Positions 1 through 6,330 of a stretch of 6,442 bases of DNA are shown piece after piece. This stretch comes from an uncultured Porphyromonadaceae bacterium (GTDB lineage: Bacteria > Bacteroidota > Bacteroidia > Bacteroidales > Muribaculaceae). The notes below the pieces were generated by a model. The model was not told the origin of the DNA, did no database searches, and saw only the letters and a program-made list of their open reading frames with translations. Position 1 is the stretch's first letter. Each line of letters starts with the position of its first letter. The stretch is taken from assembly GCA_905193395.1 (NCBI GenBank), contig CAJJOO010000089.1:1-6442 (forward strand), written 5' to 3'. A program made the translations under genes and the position numbers.

Positions 1-41
1 CGACCGGGTCTGCGCGCCTACGTATATAGAGCGGGACAGGT
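1..41. other. Edge segment with no assigned feature
   Basis: This short stretch lies downstream of the nuclease stop codon. No terminator-like hairpin with a T-run is visible. The second plus-strand frame stays open from the left edge to a TAA at 47-49, so the tail of a convergent gene is possible, but 15 codons are too few to support a call. Confidence 0.3.
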
Positions 42-2426
42 TTATTTAACCAGTACGCGGCGGGCGAAGTCGCCGACCCAGACGATGTAGAGTCCGGGAG
101 TTGCGGGGATTGCGAGGCTGCCGCTGACGTTGCCGCTGAAAATCACGGTGCCGTCGAGGGCGGTAACGCCGAAGTCGAGAGGCTCGGCGGCTTCAAGAAC
201 AATCTGACCGTCGCGGCAGAAGGCGTCCCAGCGGTGGTAGTCGGCCACGGCGTCGGGCACGAGGCCGCTGAAAGCAGTGCCCTCGATGTCGTCTATGTTG
301 AAGCGGTTGCCCGACAGCGGAGTGATGCGCAGGCGGACGGGGCGCGAGGAGTTGATGGTGAAGGTCTGGCGCGAATAGGTCGAAGAGGATACGGTTGCCG
401 TGCCGGCAGACTGCCAGGTGTTGCCGCCGTCGGAGGAATAGTCGAGGCGATATGTGGCTTCGGCATCCTTGTTGTAGAGGGCGGACCAGAGGGTCACAAC
501 GCCGACTCCGGCCCGGGTCTCGCCGGCAGTTTCCATGTAGGCGCCTTCGCGGTAGCGGACGCGGACGGCGTAATCACCGCCATGGACCTTGTCGCCGCTC
601 CAGATACCCACGTTGTTGAAGTTCCAGAGGAAGGCGGTTCCCTGATACTGCTGGCTGCTGTACGAACCGGCGGAATTTCCGGTCTCGAAATCCTCGTGGA
701 AGCCCACGAGGGCCGTGATCGTGCCCTCGAACTCGGCCTGGTCGTTGCGGTAGTCGCCGGCCACGGCGGTGAGCGAGGAGTGGTAGGTGCCGGGGGTGTC
801 GCCGAACATGCGCAGGTAGAGGCGGTCCTCCTCGGGGCTGAGGTTGAGCGATGTTGACCAGTTGCTCTTGTCTGTGGAAATCTGGAAGGGAGCGGAGACG
901 GAAACGGCGACGTCGGAAGAGATGTTTTCAATCTCGACGAGGAGTTCGGCAACTTCGGAAGGTTCGCCGGCCACAGCCACGAAATTCAGTTCACCGTCGA
1001 AGAGGAAGGTGACGCGGGGCTGGGGAGCGAGAGTGGTGACAGTGACGGGGGCCGAAGTGAGGTGCTCCGACGATACGGTGTAGGTATATTGCGTGGAGGG
1101 TTGGAGGTCATAGACCAGGAAGCGCTCGTCGGCGGCAGGTACGGAACGGGGGTATTCGTCCAGGGAGACGCCGTCGCACTGCACGTCGAGGACATATTCG
1201 CCCTTGGAGTCGGCATCGCCGATATTGGACCATGTTGCCACGAAAGAATCCTCGCCGATGGCCTCGACGGGACCGGCGGGCAATTGCGAGGAGGCGGAGC
1301 ATTGCAGGGTGACCACCGAGCGGAGCGCGCCGGAGGCCAGAGTCAGCGTGCCGCTGAAGGAACCGGCCGTGGCCGAGGTGAAGGAGACGGTGGCCGTGAC
1401 GCCGCGGGCGGCATCGGCTGCCGAAATGCGGGCGGGGGTCACCGAGAAGCCCTGGCCGGAGACTGTCAGGACGAGGTCGGCCTGCAGGTCGGTCGCCTTG
1501 ACGGCGACGGAAGCCGAGCGTACGACACCGGTGGCGGTGGCGCCGATGTTGACGGTCGAGCCGTCGACGGGCACGACGATGGCGGGTTCCGGCGTGCCGG
1601 AAGCATGCCAGGCGCTGCCCTTCTTGTTACCCCAGATATATTCGGCCAGTTCGGGATGGTCGATGAAAGGGTTGCGGTTGCGCTGATAGTTGCTGACGGC
1701 ATCGTTGCGGGCTGTTTCCTTGGAACTTACGGGGTCCTGGCGATGCCATTTGAGCAGGAGGTCGATGGCCCAGGGGCGGAAGGCGGGATAGTTGTTTCCG
1801 GCCAGCATGGGGCTGCTCCAGGAGCCGATCTGGCTGTTGTAGCAGGCGGCCATATAGAAATATGTACGCGCGAAGTCGCCCTTGTACTCGTCGTCGGGTT
1901 CAAAGACAGTGCCGCTGTAACCGGGGAAGGTGCTGGAACCGAGACGTCCGAGGGCACGTACGCCGCCCGAGGCGGGAAGTGTGGTGCCGCCGGCACATTC
2001 GCCGAAGGGATAGTTGCTGCGCTGGCCGTTGACCTTGCCGTCGGTGGGATAGATGTGGTATCCGTCGCTCACCATGGGCGATTTGTCGTCGAACCAACTT
2101 TTGGGGAAGGAATGTTCGCGGTTGTAGCAGGAACCCACGGCCGAGTACGAGCCGCACTGGTCTGTGCGGTAGCGATAGTGCTTGGTGGAATACATGTCCC
2201 AGATTGTACCGTCGGGACGGACGTCGGTGTCCTTGTACATGGACCAGAGGCCATTGTACGATACTGTGGTATGCGGGCCTACGATGGTACCGAGGGCTAC
2301 GAGGAGCGAGCGCTCGGAGAGGCCTTCGGCGCGGTCGTAATAGCCCGAGGGGGCCTCGGCCAAGGCCGTGGAAGAGGCGGCCGCGAGGGCCGACATGGCG
2401 ATGAAAGTCTTGAAAATGCTGTTCAT
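42..2426 (-). CDS. Secreted endonuclease I family nuclease with C-terminal adhesion-like modules and T9SS-like tail
   Basis: This 794-residue protein is predicted to be an exported nuclease that degrades DNA or RNA outside the cytoplasm. Residues 1-23 look like a Sec signal peptide (hydrophobic core, then ALA before EA). Residues 25-265 match the endonuclease I (EndA/Vvn, beta-beta-alpha metal) family: NREHSFP at 102-108 with the expected catalytic His105, HIYPTDGKVN at 124-133, RSNYPFGE at 136-143, GDFART at 183-188 and RNPFIDHPE at 251-259. These are followed by an Ig-like segment (about 281-378), a fibronectin III-like segment (about 383-467), a second Ig-like segment (about 470-570) and a jelly-roll, carbohydrate-binding-like segment (about 574-718). 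The last 65 residues, ending in GLYIVWVGDFARRVLVK, resemble a type IX secretion sorting domain. It is far longer than E. coli EndA (about 235 residues). It is transcribed alone, away from its neighbours. The nuclease assignment is strong; the accessory domain boundaries and secretion route are inferred. Confidence 0.88.
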   Translation of the reverse strand: MNSIFKTFIAMSALAAASSTALAEAPSGYYDRAEGLSERSLLVALGTIVGPHTTVSYNGLWSMYKDTDVRPDGTIWDMYSTKHYRYRTDQCGSYSAVGSCYNREHSFPKSWFDDKSPMVSDGYHIYPTDGKVNGQRSNYPFGECAGGTTLPASGGVRALGRLGSSTFPGYSGTVFEPDDEYKGDFARTYFYMAACYNSQIGSWSSPMLAGNNYPAFRPWAIDLLLKWHRQDPVSSKETARNDAVSNYQRNRNPFIDHPELAEYIWGNKKGSAWHASGTPEPAIVVPVDGSTVNIGATATGVVRSASVAVKATDLQADLVLTVSGQGFSVTPARISAADAARGVTATVSFTSATAGSFSGTLTLASGALRSVVTLQCSASSQLPAGPVEAIGEDSFVATWSNIGDADSKGEYVLDVQCDGVSLDEYPRSVPAADERFLVYDLQPSTQYTYTVSSEHLTSAPVTVTTLAPQPRVTFLFDGELNFVAVAGEPSEVAELLVEIENISSDVAVSVSAPFQISTDKSNWSTSLNLSPEEDRLYLRMFGDTPGTYHSSLTAVAGDYRNDQAEFEGTITALVGFHEDFETGNSAGSYSSQQYQGTAFLWNFNNVGIWSGDKVHGGDYAVRVRYREGAYMETAGETRAGVGVVTLWSALYNKDAEATYRLDYSSDGGNTWQSAGTATVSSSTYSRQTFTINSSRPVRLRITPLSGNRFNIDDIEGTAFSGLVPDAVADYHRWDAFCRDGQIVLEAAEPLDFGVTALDGTVIFSGNVSGSLAIPATPGLYIVWVGDFARRVLVK

Positions 2427-2484
2427 GACCGGTTTTTGAGTATCCAGACTTGAGGTTATTTTGAAGATATTTTACTTGGGGGCA

Positions 2485-2516
2485 CAAAGATACAACTAAA
2501 CGCCGAGACAAGCAAA
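2485..2516 (-). promoter_or_regulatory. Bacteroidota-type sigma promoter for the secreted nuclease gene
   Basis: Read on the minus strand, TTTG (2516-2513) is followed after exactly 20 nt by TATCTTTG (2492-2485). This matches the Bacteroidota consensus TTTG, 19-21 nt, TAnnTTTG at every fixed position. Transcription should begin a few bases downstream, near 2478-2480, leaving an untranslated leader of about 50 nt before the ATG at 2426. The leader shows no Shine-Dalgarno sequence, which is usual in this phylum. The match is seen directly; activity is inferred. Confidence 0.75.
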
Positions 2517-2598
2517 CACGCAAGGTCGAAAAATGGCCGCGGCGGGGCAAATGTGAAGAAAAGGGAGCGAAGGTTAATGAAATTTCGCGTTTATTGTG

Positions 2599-2606
2599 TA
2601 AATTTG
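2599..2606 (+). promoter_or_regulatory. Putative -7 box of the promoter for the isomerase gene
   Basis: TAAATTTG fits the Bacteroidota -7 consensus TAnnTTTG. The expected -33 position (about 2574-2578) reads only TTAA, so the upstream element is weak. A perfect 8-base palindrome, GAAATTTC (2579-2586), sits between the two elements, and the AAATTT core recurs 20 bases later inside the -7 box, which could mark an operator. The box also helps decide the isomerase start: transcription would begin near 2612, downstream of the in-frame TTG at 2594, so translation most likely starts at the ATG at 2633. Confidence 0.5.
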
Positions 2607-2632
2607 TCCTCGCAAACCAACACCAAGCAGAA

Positions 2633-3241
2633 ATGGACGTCAAGCAGTCGATGCGAGCGATACTCGAGGCCGAGAGCCGTGCAGTAGCCAACATACCGGT
2701 AACCGACGCGTACGAACGCGCAGTAGAACTCATTGTGGAGCATGTCCACCGCCGGGGCGGCAAACTGATAACCTCCGGCATGGGCAAGGCCGGCCAGATA
2801 GCCATGAACATAGCGACTACATTCTCGTCTACGGGGACTCCGGCCGTGAACCTGCACCCGAGCGAGGCGCAGCACGGCGACCTGGGCGTGATGCAGCCCA
2901 ACGACGTGATGCTGCTGATATCCAACTCGGGCAAGACACGTGAAATCATAGAACTGGTGGACCTTGCGCGAGGCCTCTATGCCGACGTACCAATGATTGT
3001 AATCACCGGCAAGGAGGGCAGTCCCCTGGCGTCGATGGCCGATGTGGCGCTGTTCACGGCCGACGAGCCGGAAGTGTGTCCGCTGGGACTGACGCCCACC
3101 ACCTCGACCACGATGATGACTGTAATCGGCGACGTGCTGGTGGTCAATGTGATGGAGCGCATCGGTTTCGACCGCAAAGCCTATGCCCGCCGCCACCACG
3201 GCGGCTACCTGGGTTGCGCCGCACGCGGCGAGAACGCCTGA
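2633..3241 (+). CDS. SIS-only D-arabinose-5-phosphate isomerase (KpsF/GutQ/KdsD family, no CBS domains)
   Basis: Predicted to interconvert ribulose 5-phosphate and arabinose 5-phosphate, the first step toward Kdo for lipopolysaccharide, in the cytoplasm. From the ATG at 2633 it is 202 residues. The SIS fold is complete: SGMGKAGQIA at 48-57 (Lys52), HPSEAQHGDLG at 75-85 (Glu78), the phosphate loop SNSGKT at 97-102, PEVCPLGLTPTTSTT at 146-160 (Glu147) and HHGGYLG at 188-194 (His188). These correspond to E. coli KdsD Lys59, Glu111, Glu152 and His193. KdsD and GutQ carry two CBS domains to about 320 residues; this protein stops just after the SIS domain, and the 109 bases before the next gene leave no room for a decayed CBS part, so it is a natural short form. 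From memory, similar SIS-only isomerases occur in Bacteroides. An in-frame TTG at 2594 would add 13 residues but lies upstream of the likely transcription start. A different phosphosugar substrate cannot be excluded. Confidence 0.87.
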   Translation: MDVKQSMRAILEAESRAVANIPVTDAYERAVELIVEHVHRRGGKLITSGMGKAGQIAMNIATTFSSTGTPAVNLHPSEAQHGDLGVMQPNDVMLLISNSGKTREIIELVDLARGLYADVPMIVITGKEGSPLASMADVALFTADEPEVCPLGLTPTTSTTMMTVIGDVLVVNVMERIGFDRKAYARRHHGGYLGCAARGENA

Positions 3242-3277
3242 ACGGCAGCGAACGAACCGCCGCCACCGCTTGTTTAA

Positions 3278-3299
3278 GTGATATAAAACAATGTGATAT
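3278..3299 (+). repeat. Pair of GTGATAT direct repeats in the isomerase-PfkB gap
   Basis: GTGATAT occurs at 3278-3284 and again at 3293-3299, 15 bases apart start to start, in an AT-rich island within the 109-base gap. The island also contains a 6-base inverted repeat, TTGTTT (3270-3275) with AAACAA (3286-3291). No TAnnTTTG promoter box and no GC-rich hairpin with a T-run is visible in this gap on either strand. It could be a regulator site or chance; significance is unproven. Confidence 0.3.
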
Positions 3300-3350
3300 C
3301 CCCTGCCGCCACGAAGGGACGCTCCCCGGGAATCCGAGCAATACAGAAAG

Positions 3351-4259
3351 ATGAAAAAAATAATTTGCATAGGTGAATGTTCGCTGGACATCCTGTTCCG
3401 GGGTGAACAACCGTCCGGAGCCATGGCCGGAGGGCGGCTGGTCCGCGCGGCTGCAATGATGGCAGGCGAGGGTCTGCCCGTGGTGATGGCCTCGGAAGCA
3501 TCGGCCGACCCTGTCGGCGACATTGTGGTGAAGGTACTCACGGACGCCGGTGTGGACTGTACGTCGGTGGACCGTTTCACAGAGGGGCGCACACCGCTGT
3601 CGGTAATCACCTCCGGGCAGGGACCCGTGGCCTCCGCCACACGCTACGAGCAGAACGGCGACGGCGGCTTCGACATCGTGTGGCCGCGGGTCGACGAGGG
3701 CAGCGTGGTGCTGTACGGCGGCTATTATGCTGTCGACGCTCGCGTGCGCGAACGCCTGGTACCCTTCCTGAACCACTGCGCCGAACGCAAGGCCGTAATG
3801 GTCTATGCACCGGGATTCCGCAACGTCGGACGCCGCCGGCTGACCCACCTGATGCCCGCCATCCTCGAGAACCTGGAACTGGCCCACGCCGTGGTGGCCA
3901 CCGACACCGACCTGAGCCTGATTTTCGGGCTTGACGACAGCGACCGCTGCTATTCAGACCATATCGACTTCTATTGCCGCTCGCTGATAGCCTGCGACAC
4001 ACGCCGTCACCGCCTGTGCTATTACAGCGGCAAGCAACTGACCACCGACGATGTAAGCCCCGAGGTGGCCGAAACCATGACGTGGAACTGCGGTCTGGCG
4101 GCCGGAGTGGCCGCGGCGATATTTACCGCCGGCCTGACGGCCGACGACCTGGACGCGCCCGCCGAGGAAACACGCCTCGAGGTGCTTCGCGCCGCAGCCG
4201 CCGGAATGGAAAATTCGGCACAGGCCCTGGGCTGTCCGTGGCGCGAGACATTACTCTGA
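3351..4259 (+). CDS. PfkB/ribokinase-fold carbohydrate kinase-like protein with degenerate active-site motifs
   Basis: At 302 residues it has the length and layout of a fructokinase-like PfkB protein. The N-terminus, MKKIICIGECSLDIL, matches the first strand of the family, and GG at 27-28 followed by a small-residue helix and a DPVGD segment at 53-57 match signature 1. The C-terminal AAGVAAAI at 250-257 and the following helices match the region after signature 2. Both signatures are altered. Where the family has GGxxxN, this protein has Arg32 in the Asn position. Where the family has GAGD with the catalytic Asp, it reads TWNCG at 244-248, with Cys247 in the Asp position. It may therefore be a pseudokinase or bind another ligand. 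The reading frame is intact, so this is not simple decay. The start at 3351 is preceded by purine-rich AGAAAG. It lies 109 bases after the isomerase and 34 before ribH. Fold assignment is good; kinase activity is doubtful. Confidence 0.78.
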   Translation: MKKIICIGECSLDILFRGEQPSGAMAGGRLVRAAAMMAGEGLPVVMASEASADPVGDIVVKVLTDAGVDCTSVDRFTEGRTPLSVITSGQGPVASATRYEQNGDGGFDIVWPRVDEGSVVLYGGYYAVDARVRERLVPFLNHCAERKAVMVYAPGFRNVGRRRLTHLMPAILENLELAHAVVATDTDLSLIFGLDDSDRCYSDHIDFYCRSLIACDTRRHRLCYYSGKQLTTDDVSPEVAETMTWNCGLAAGVAAAIFTAGLTADDLDAPAEETRLEVLRAAAAGMENSAQALGCPWRETLL

Positions 4260-4293
4260 CAATCAATAATCTCCTAAAAAATATTTAGACTCC

Positions 4294-4788
4294 ATGTCCA
4301 CCTCCCTACCCCACAGCGCCCCCAATCCGTTCAATGCCGACATTGACGGCGACATGCGCGTGGCCATCATATCGGCCCGCTGGAACGCGGGCATAACCGA
4401 CGCCCTCACCGATGGTTGCGTCGACACCCTGCACAAACACGGAATCAGCGACGACATGATTGAGATTTTCCGCGTGCCCGGCGCCGTGGAACTGACTTTC
4501 GCCGCCTCGCAGGCCATCGAGACCGGCGCCTTTGACGTCGTAATAGTGTTCGGCTGCGTAATACGCGGGGGCACCCCCCATTTCGACTACGTCTGCCAGA
4601 GCGTGACACAGGGCATCACCCACCTGAACGCCGAGTGCGACATTCCGGTGATATTCGGCGTGTTGACCGTCGACGACGAGCAGCAGGCCCTGGACCGCGC
4701 CGGCGGCCGCCTCGGCAACAAGGGCTGCGAATGTGCCGATGCGGCTATGGAAATGTTCACCCTGGCCCGCACAATGAAAGATTTCTGA
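4294..4788 (+). CDS. ribH: 6,7-dimethyl-8-ribityllumazine synthase
   Basis: Catalyses the penultimate step of riboflavin synthesis, condensing 5-amino-6-ribitylamino-uracil with 3,4-dihydroxy-2-butanone 4-phosphate; the family forms pentamers or 60-subunit capsids in the cytoplasm. The 164 residues carry the family motifs in order: ARWN at 28-31 (Trp30 in the ring-stacking position, Phe in B. subtilis), VPGAVEL at 61-67, GCVIRGGTPHFDYV at 87-100 with the catalytic His96, and DRAGGRLGNKG at 134-144 with Arg135 matching B. subtilis Arg127. The N-terminus is about ten residues longer than in B. subtilis; Met21 is an alternative start, but the AT-rich stretch just before 4294 favours the first ATG. 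The stop is 3 bases from the lipoprotein gene, implying cotranscription. No other riboflavin gene and no recognisable FMN riboswitch is present here. Confidence 0.96.
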   Translation: MSTSLPHSAPNPFNADIDGDMRVAIISARWNAGITDALTDGCVDTLHKHGISDDMIEIFRVPGAVELTFAASQAIETGAFDVVIVFGCVIRGGTPHFDYVCQSVTQGITHLNAECDIPVIFGVLTVDDEQQALDRAGGRLGNKGCECADAAMEMFTLARTMKDF

Positions 4789-4791
4789 CCC

Positions 4792-5247
4792 ATGGAAATC
4801 CGCACAAGAATCATCATAGCGCTGTTGGCGGCAGTCCTGGCGGCGGCATGCGGCACCTCGCCGCAGTCGCGCTTCGTCACGGCGGTCGAGGCTTTCGAGA
4901 CCGGCGACACGGCCCGCTGCGTGCGCGAATTCAACAGTCTGACAGCCGATTCGACGGCGTTCGCCATGCTCGACGCGGCCCAACTGTGCCGGATGGCGGC
5001 AATCTATGTGTCGCTGACGGCCGACCGCGACGCCAACGACGGCATGGCAGTGAGGTGCATCAACCGCGCCCGCACACTGTCGGCCGACACGGTCGAGGCC
5101 TTTATCCAGGCTCAGAACGGCGACCTGGCCCACGACCTGCGCACCATCGAGCGCGTGGGATCCTACCTTGACATACCCCGCGATTCACTGGTGGGCATCG
5201 AGGATTCATACACCCCGGCCGGCGACAGCCTGCCCGAAATGCCCTGA
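4792..5247 (+). CDS. Small predicted lipoprotein of unknown function
   Basis: A 151-residue protein with a lipoprotein signal: charged start MEIRTR, hydrophobic core at 7-16 and lipobox LAAAC with the acylated Cys20 followed by Gly21. The residues after the cysteine (GTSPQSR) show no obvious inner-membrane retention signal, so it is probably carried to the outer membrane. The mature part looks largely helical. The stretch from about 27 to 50 (FVTAVEAFETGDTARCVREF) resembles a single tetratricopeptide-like helix pair, and the acidic, proline-containing tail (DSYTPAGDSLPEMP) is probably disordered. I do not recognise the family. It sits 3 bases after ribH and 5 before the SUI1 gene, so it is translated within the same operon, but nothing in the sequence links it to riboflavin or translation. 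Confidence 0.82.
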   Translation: MEIRTRIIIALLAAVLAAACGTSPQSRFVTAVEAFETGDTARCVREFNSLTADSTAFAMLDAAQLCRMAAIYVSLTADRDANDGMAVRCINRARTLSADTVEAFIQAQNGDLAHDLRTIERVGSYLDIPRDSLVGIEDSYTPAGDSLPEMP

Positions 5248-5252
5248 CAGCC

Positions 5253-5591
5253 ATGGCCGACGACTGGCGCGACTCGCTGCAATCGCTGCTCGGCACGCTG
5301 CCAGCAGGCGAGGATACCCCGGAGCCTACCGCGGCCGAAGAGGCCCCGCGGTCCCATAAGGGACGGCTTGACATCATAGTCGACCGCAAGGGCCGCAACG
5401 GAAAGACCGCAACCATAATTTCCGGATTCACTGCCGACGACGAGGAGGTGGCCCGCATCGCCGCCGAACTGAAACGCCGCCTGGGCACGGGCGGTTCGGC
5501 CCGCAGAGGCGAAATCCTGATTCAGGGCGACCGCGCCGCCGACGTGCACAAGGCCCTTGAAGTCCTCGGATTCAAATCCCGGATAATCTGA
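5253..5591 (+). CDS. SUI1/eIF1-like translation factor (YciH family)
   Basis: A 112-residue protein whose C-terminal part (about 38-112) is an SUI1 domain, the fold of eukaryotic eIF1 and bacterial YciH. Visible marks are the basic loop DRKGRNGK at 44-51, then SGF at 57-59, LKRRLGTGGSAR at 73-84, EILIQGDR at 87-94 and the closing VLGFKSRII. In eIF1 the basic loop helps monitor start-codon selection on the small ribosomal subunit; bacterial members are proposed to affect initiation fidelity, though their role is less settled. Residues 1-36 form an acidic, proline- and alanine-rich extension that is probably flexible. It begins 5 bases after the lipoprotein gene and ends 25 bases before the nitroreductase gene. 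The family is clear; the physiological role is not. Confidence 0.93.
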   Translation: MADDWRDSLQSLLGTLPAGEDTPEPTAAEEAPRSHKGRLDIIVDRKGRNGKTATIISGFTADDEEVARIAAELKRRLGTGGSARRGEILIQGDRAADVHKALEVLGFKSRII

Positions 5592-5616
5592 TATTTACAA
5601 TACGATAGCCACGCCA

Positions 5617-6330
5617 ATGACACCGCTCGAGACCGCACTGACACGCCATTCCACACGCTCGTATGCCGACGCCGCGCCGGCCGACGTGCTCGCCGGGGTG
5701 TGCCGCGGCTGTGAGAGCCTCGTTCCGCTGCGGTCCGAGACCCTCGAAGGCAAGCGCGTGGGGACATACGGCGTGATTACGGGGCGACCATCGTACATAG
5801 CCGTCTGCGGCCCCGACATGCTGCGTGCCGGTATCGAGGGCGAGACCGCCGTGCTGAAACTCACCGCCATGGGCTATGACACCTGCTGGATGAGCGGCAC
5901 ATTCAACAAAAGTCTGGCCGCCGAGGCCGCCGGGCGCCAGGTGGTGGCCGTGATTGCCTGCGGACACGGGACGGGGCGACGCTCGATTGCCCAGCGGCTG
6001 ATGTCGGCCGCGGCACGTTCGCGCACACGCCTGCCGCTGAACGGCATAATCGTGGCCGGAACGGTACCCGACTATCTGGAAAACGCCGTCAAGGCCCTGC
6101 GCAACGCCCCCTCGGCGCTGAACCGCCAGCCCTGGCGCCTGGCATTCAACCGCAACGGCACAATCGACGTGATGAGCCGCGGCGACACCCCGGCCCACCT
6201 GCTGGACTGCGGAATCGCCATCGGCAATTTCCTGTATGTCAGCCCCGGATACGCTGTGGAACCCTGCAAGGCCGAACACCCCGGGCTGACCGGCGTGGCC
6301 ACCCTGGTGAACAAACGCAACGGCCTATGA
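5617..6330 (+). CDS. TM1586-type putative nitroreductase
   Basis: A 237-residue protein matching the putative TM nitroreductase family (TM1586-like), an FMN-binding NAD(P)H oxidoreductase fold with two related halves on one chain. Marks seen are RHSTRSY at 10-16 (the usual N-terminal flavin-phosphate motif of nitroreductases), TYGVITGRPSYI at 50-61, GYDTCWMSGTF at 86-96, NAPSALNRQPWR at 163-174 (a second flavin-contact-type motif from the other half) and DCGIAIGNF at 197-205. Ordinary nitroreductases are homodimers in which each active site uses both subunits; here one chain appears to provide both halves. The natural substrate is unknown. The stop codon overlaps the next start (ATGA), which points to translational coupling with the RNase Z gene. 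An FMN enzyme three genes downstream of ribH is suggestive but not evidence of a pathway. Confidence 0.86.
   Translation: MTPLETALTRHSTRSYADAAPADVLAGVCRGCESLVPLRSETLEGKRVGTYGVITGRPSYIAVCGPDMLRAGIEGETAVLKLTAMGYDTCWMSGTFNKSLAAEAAGRQVVAVIACGHGTGRRSIAQRLMSAAARSRTRLPLNGIIVAGTVPDYLENAVKALRNAPSALNRQPWRLAFNRNGTIDVMSRGDTPAHLLDCGIAIGNFLYVSPGYAVEPCKAEHPGLTGVATLVNKRNGL

Noticed and set aside
1062..2453. Long plus-strand open frame (463 codons) opposite the secreted nuclease gene
   Set aside because: Its translation is Gly/Ala/Val-rich without recognisable motifs and lies entirely antisense to a gene with clear domain content; GC-rich coding DNA readily leaves the complementary frame open.
2594..2632. 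TTG at 2594 as the isomerase start
   Set aside because: The TAAATTTG -7 box at 2599-2606 lies downstream of this TTG, so the codon would not be in the transcript; the family similarity also begins after the ATG at 2633.
3242..3350. Remnant CBS domain after the isomerase (frameshifted full-length KdsD)
   Set aside because: The gap is only 109 bases, too short for two CBS domains, and I see no CBS-like translation in it.
3354..3360. Run of seven A bases at the PfkB-like start as a phase-variable tract
   Set aside because: Seven A bases encoding Lys-Lys at an N-terminus is common and short; nothing else indicates phase variation.
2591..3640. Minus-strand open frame (349 codons) opposite the isomerase and start of the PfkB-like gene
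   Set aside because: It crosses an intergenic gap and two well-supported genes, has no recognisable motif, and is rich in Arg, Gly and His as expected for a shadow frame.
4274..4288. Near-palindrome CTAAAAAATATTTAG before ribH as an operator or terminator
   Set aside because: It has a mismatch, no GC stem, and lies in the AT-rich leader that commonly precedes start codons in this phylum; a chance origin is sufficient.
4306..5133. Minus-strand open frame (275 codons) opposite ribH and the lipoprotein gene
   Set aside because: It is antisense to ribH, which has unmistakable catalytic motifs, and shows no domain signature of its own.
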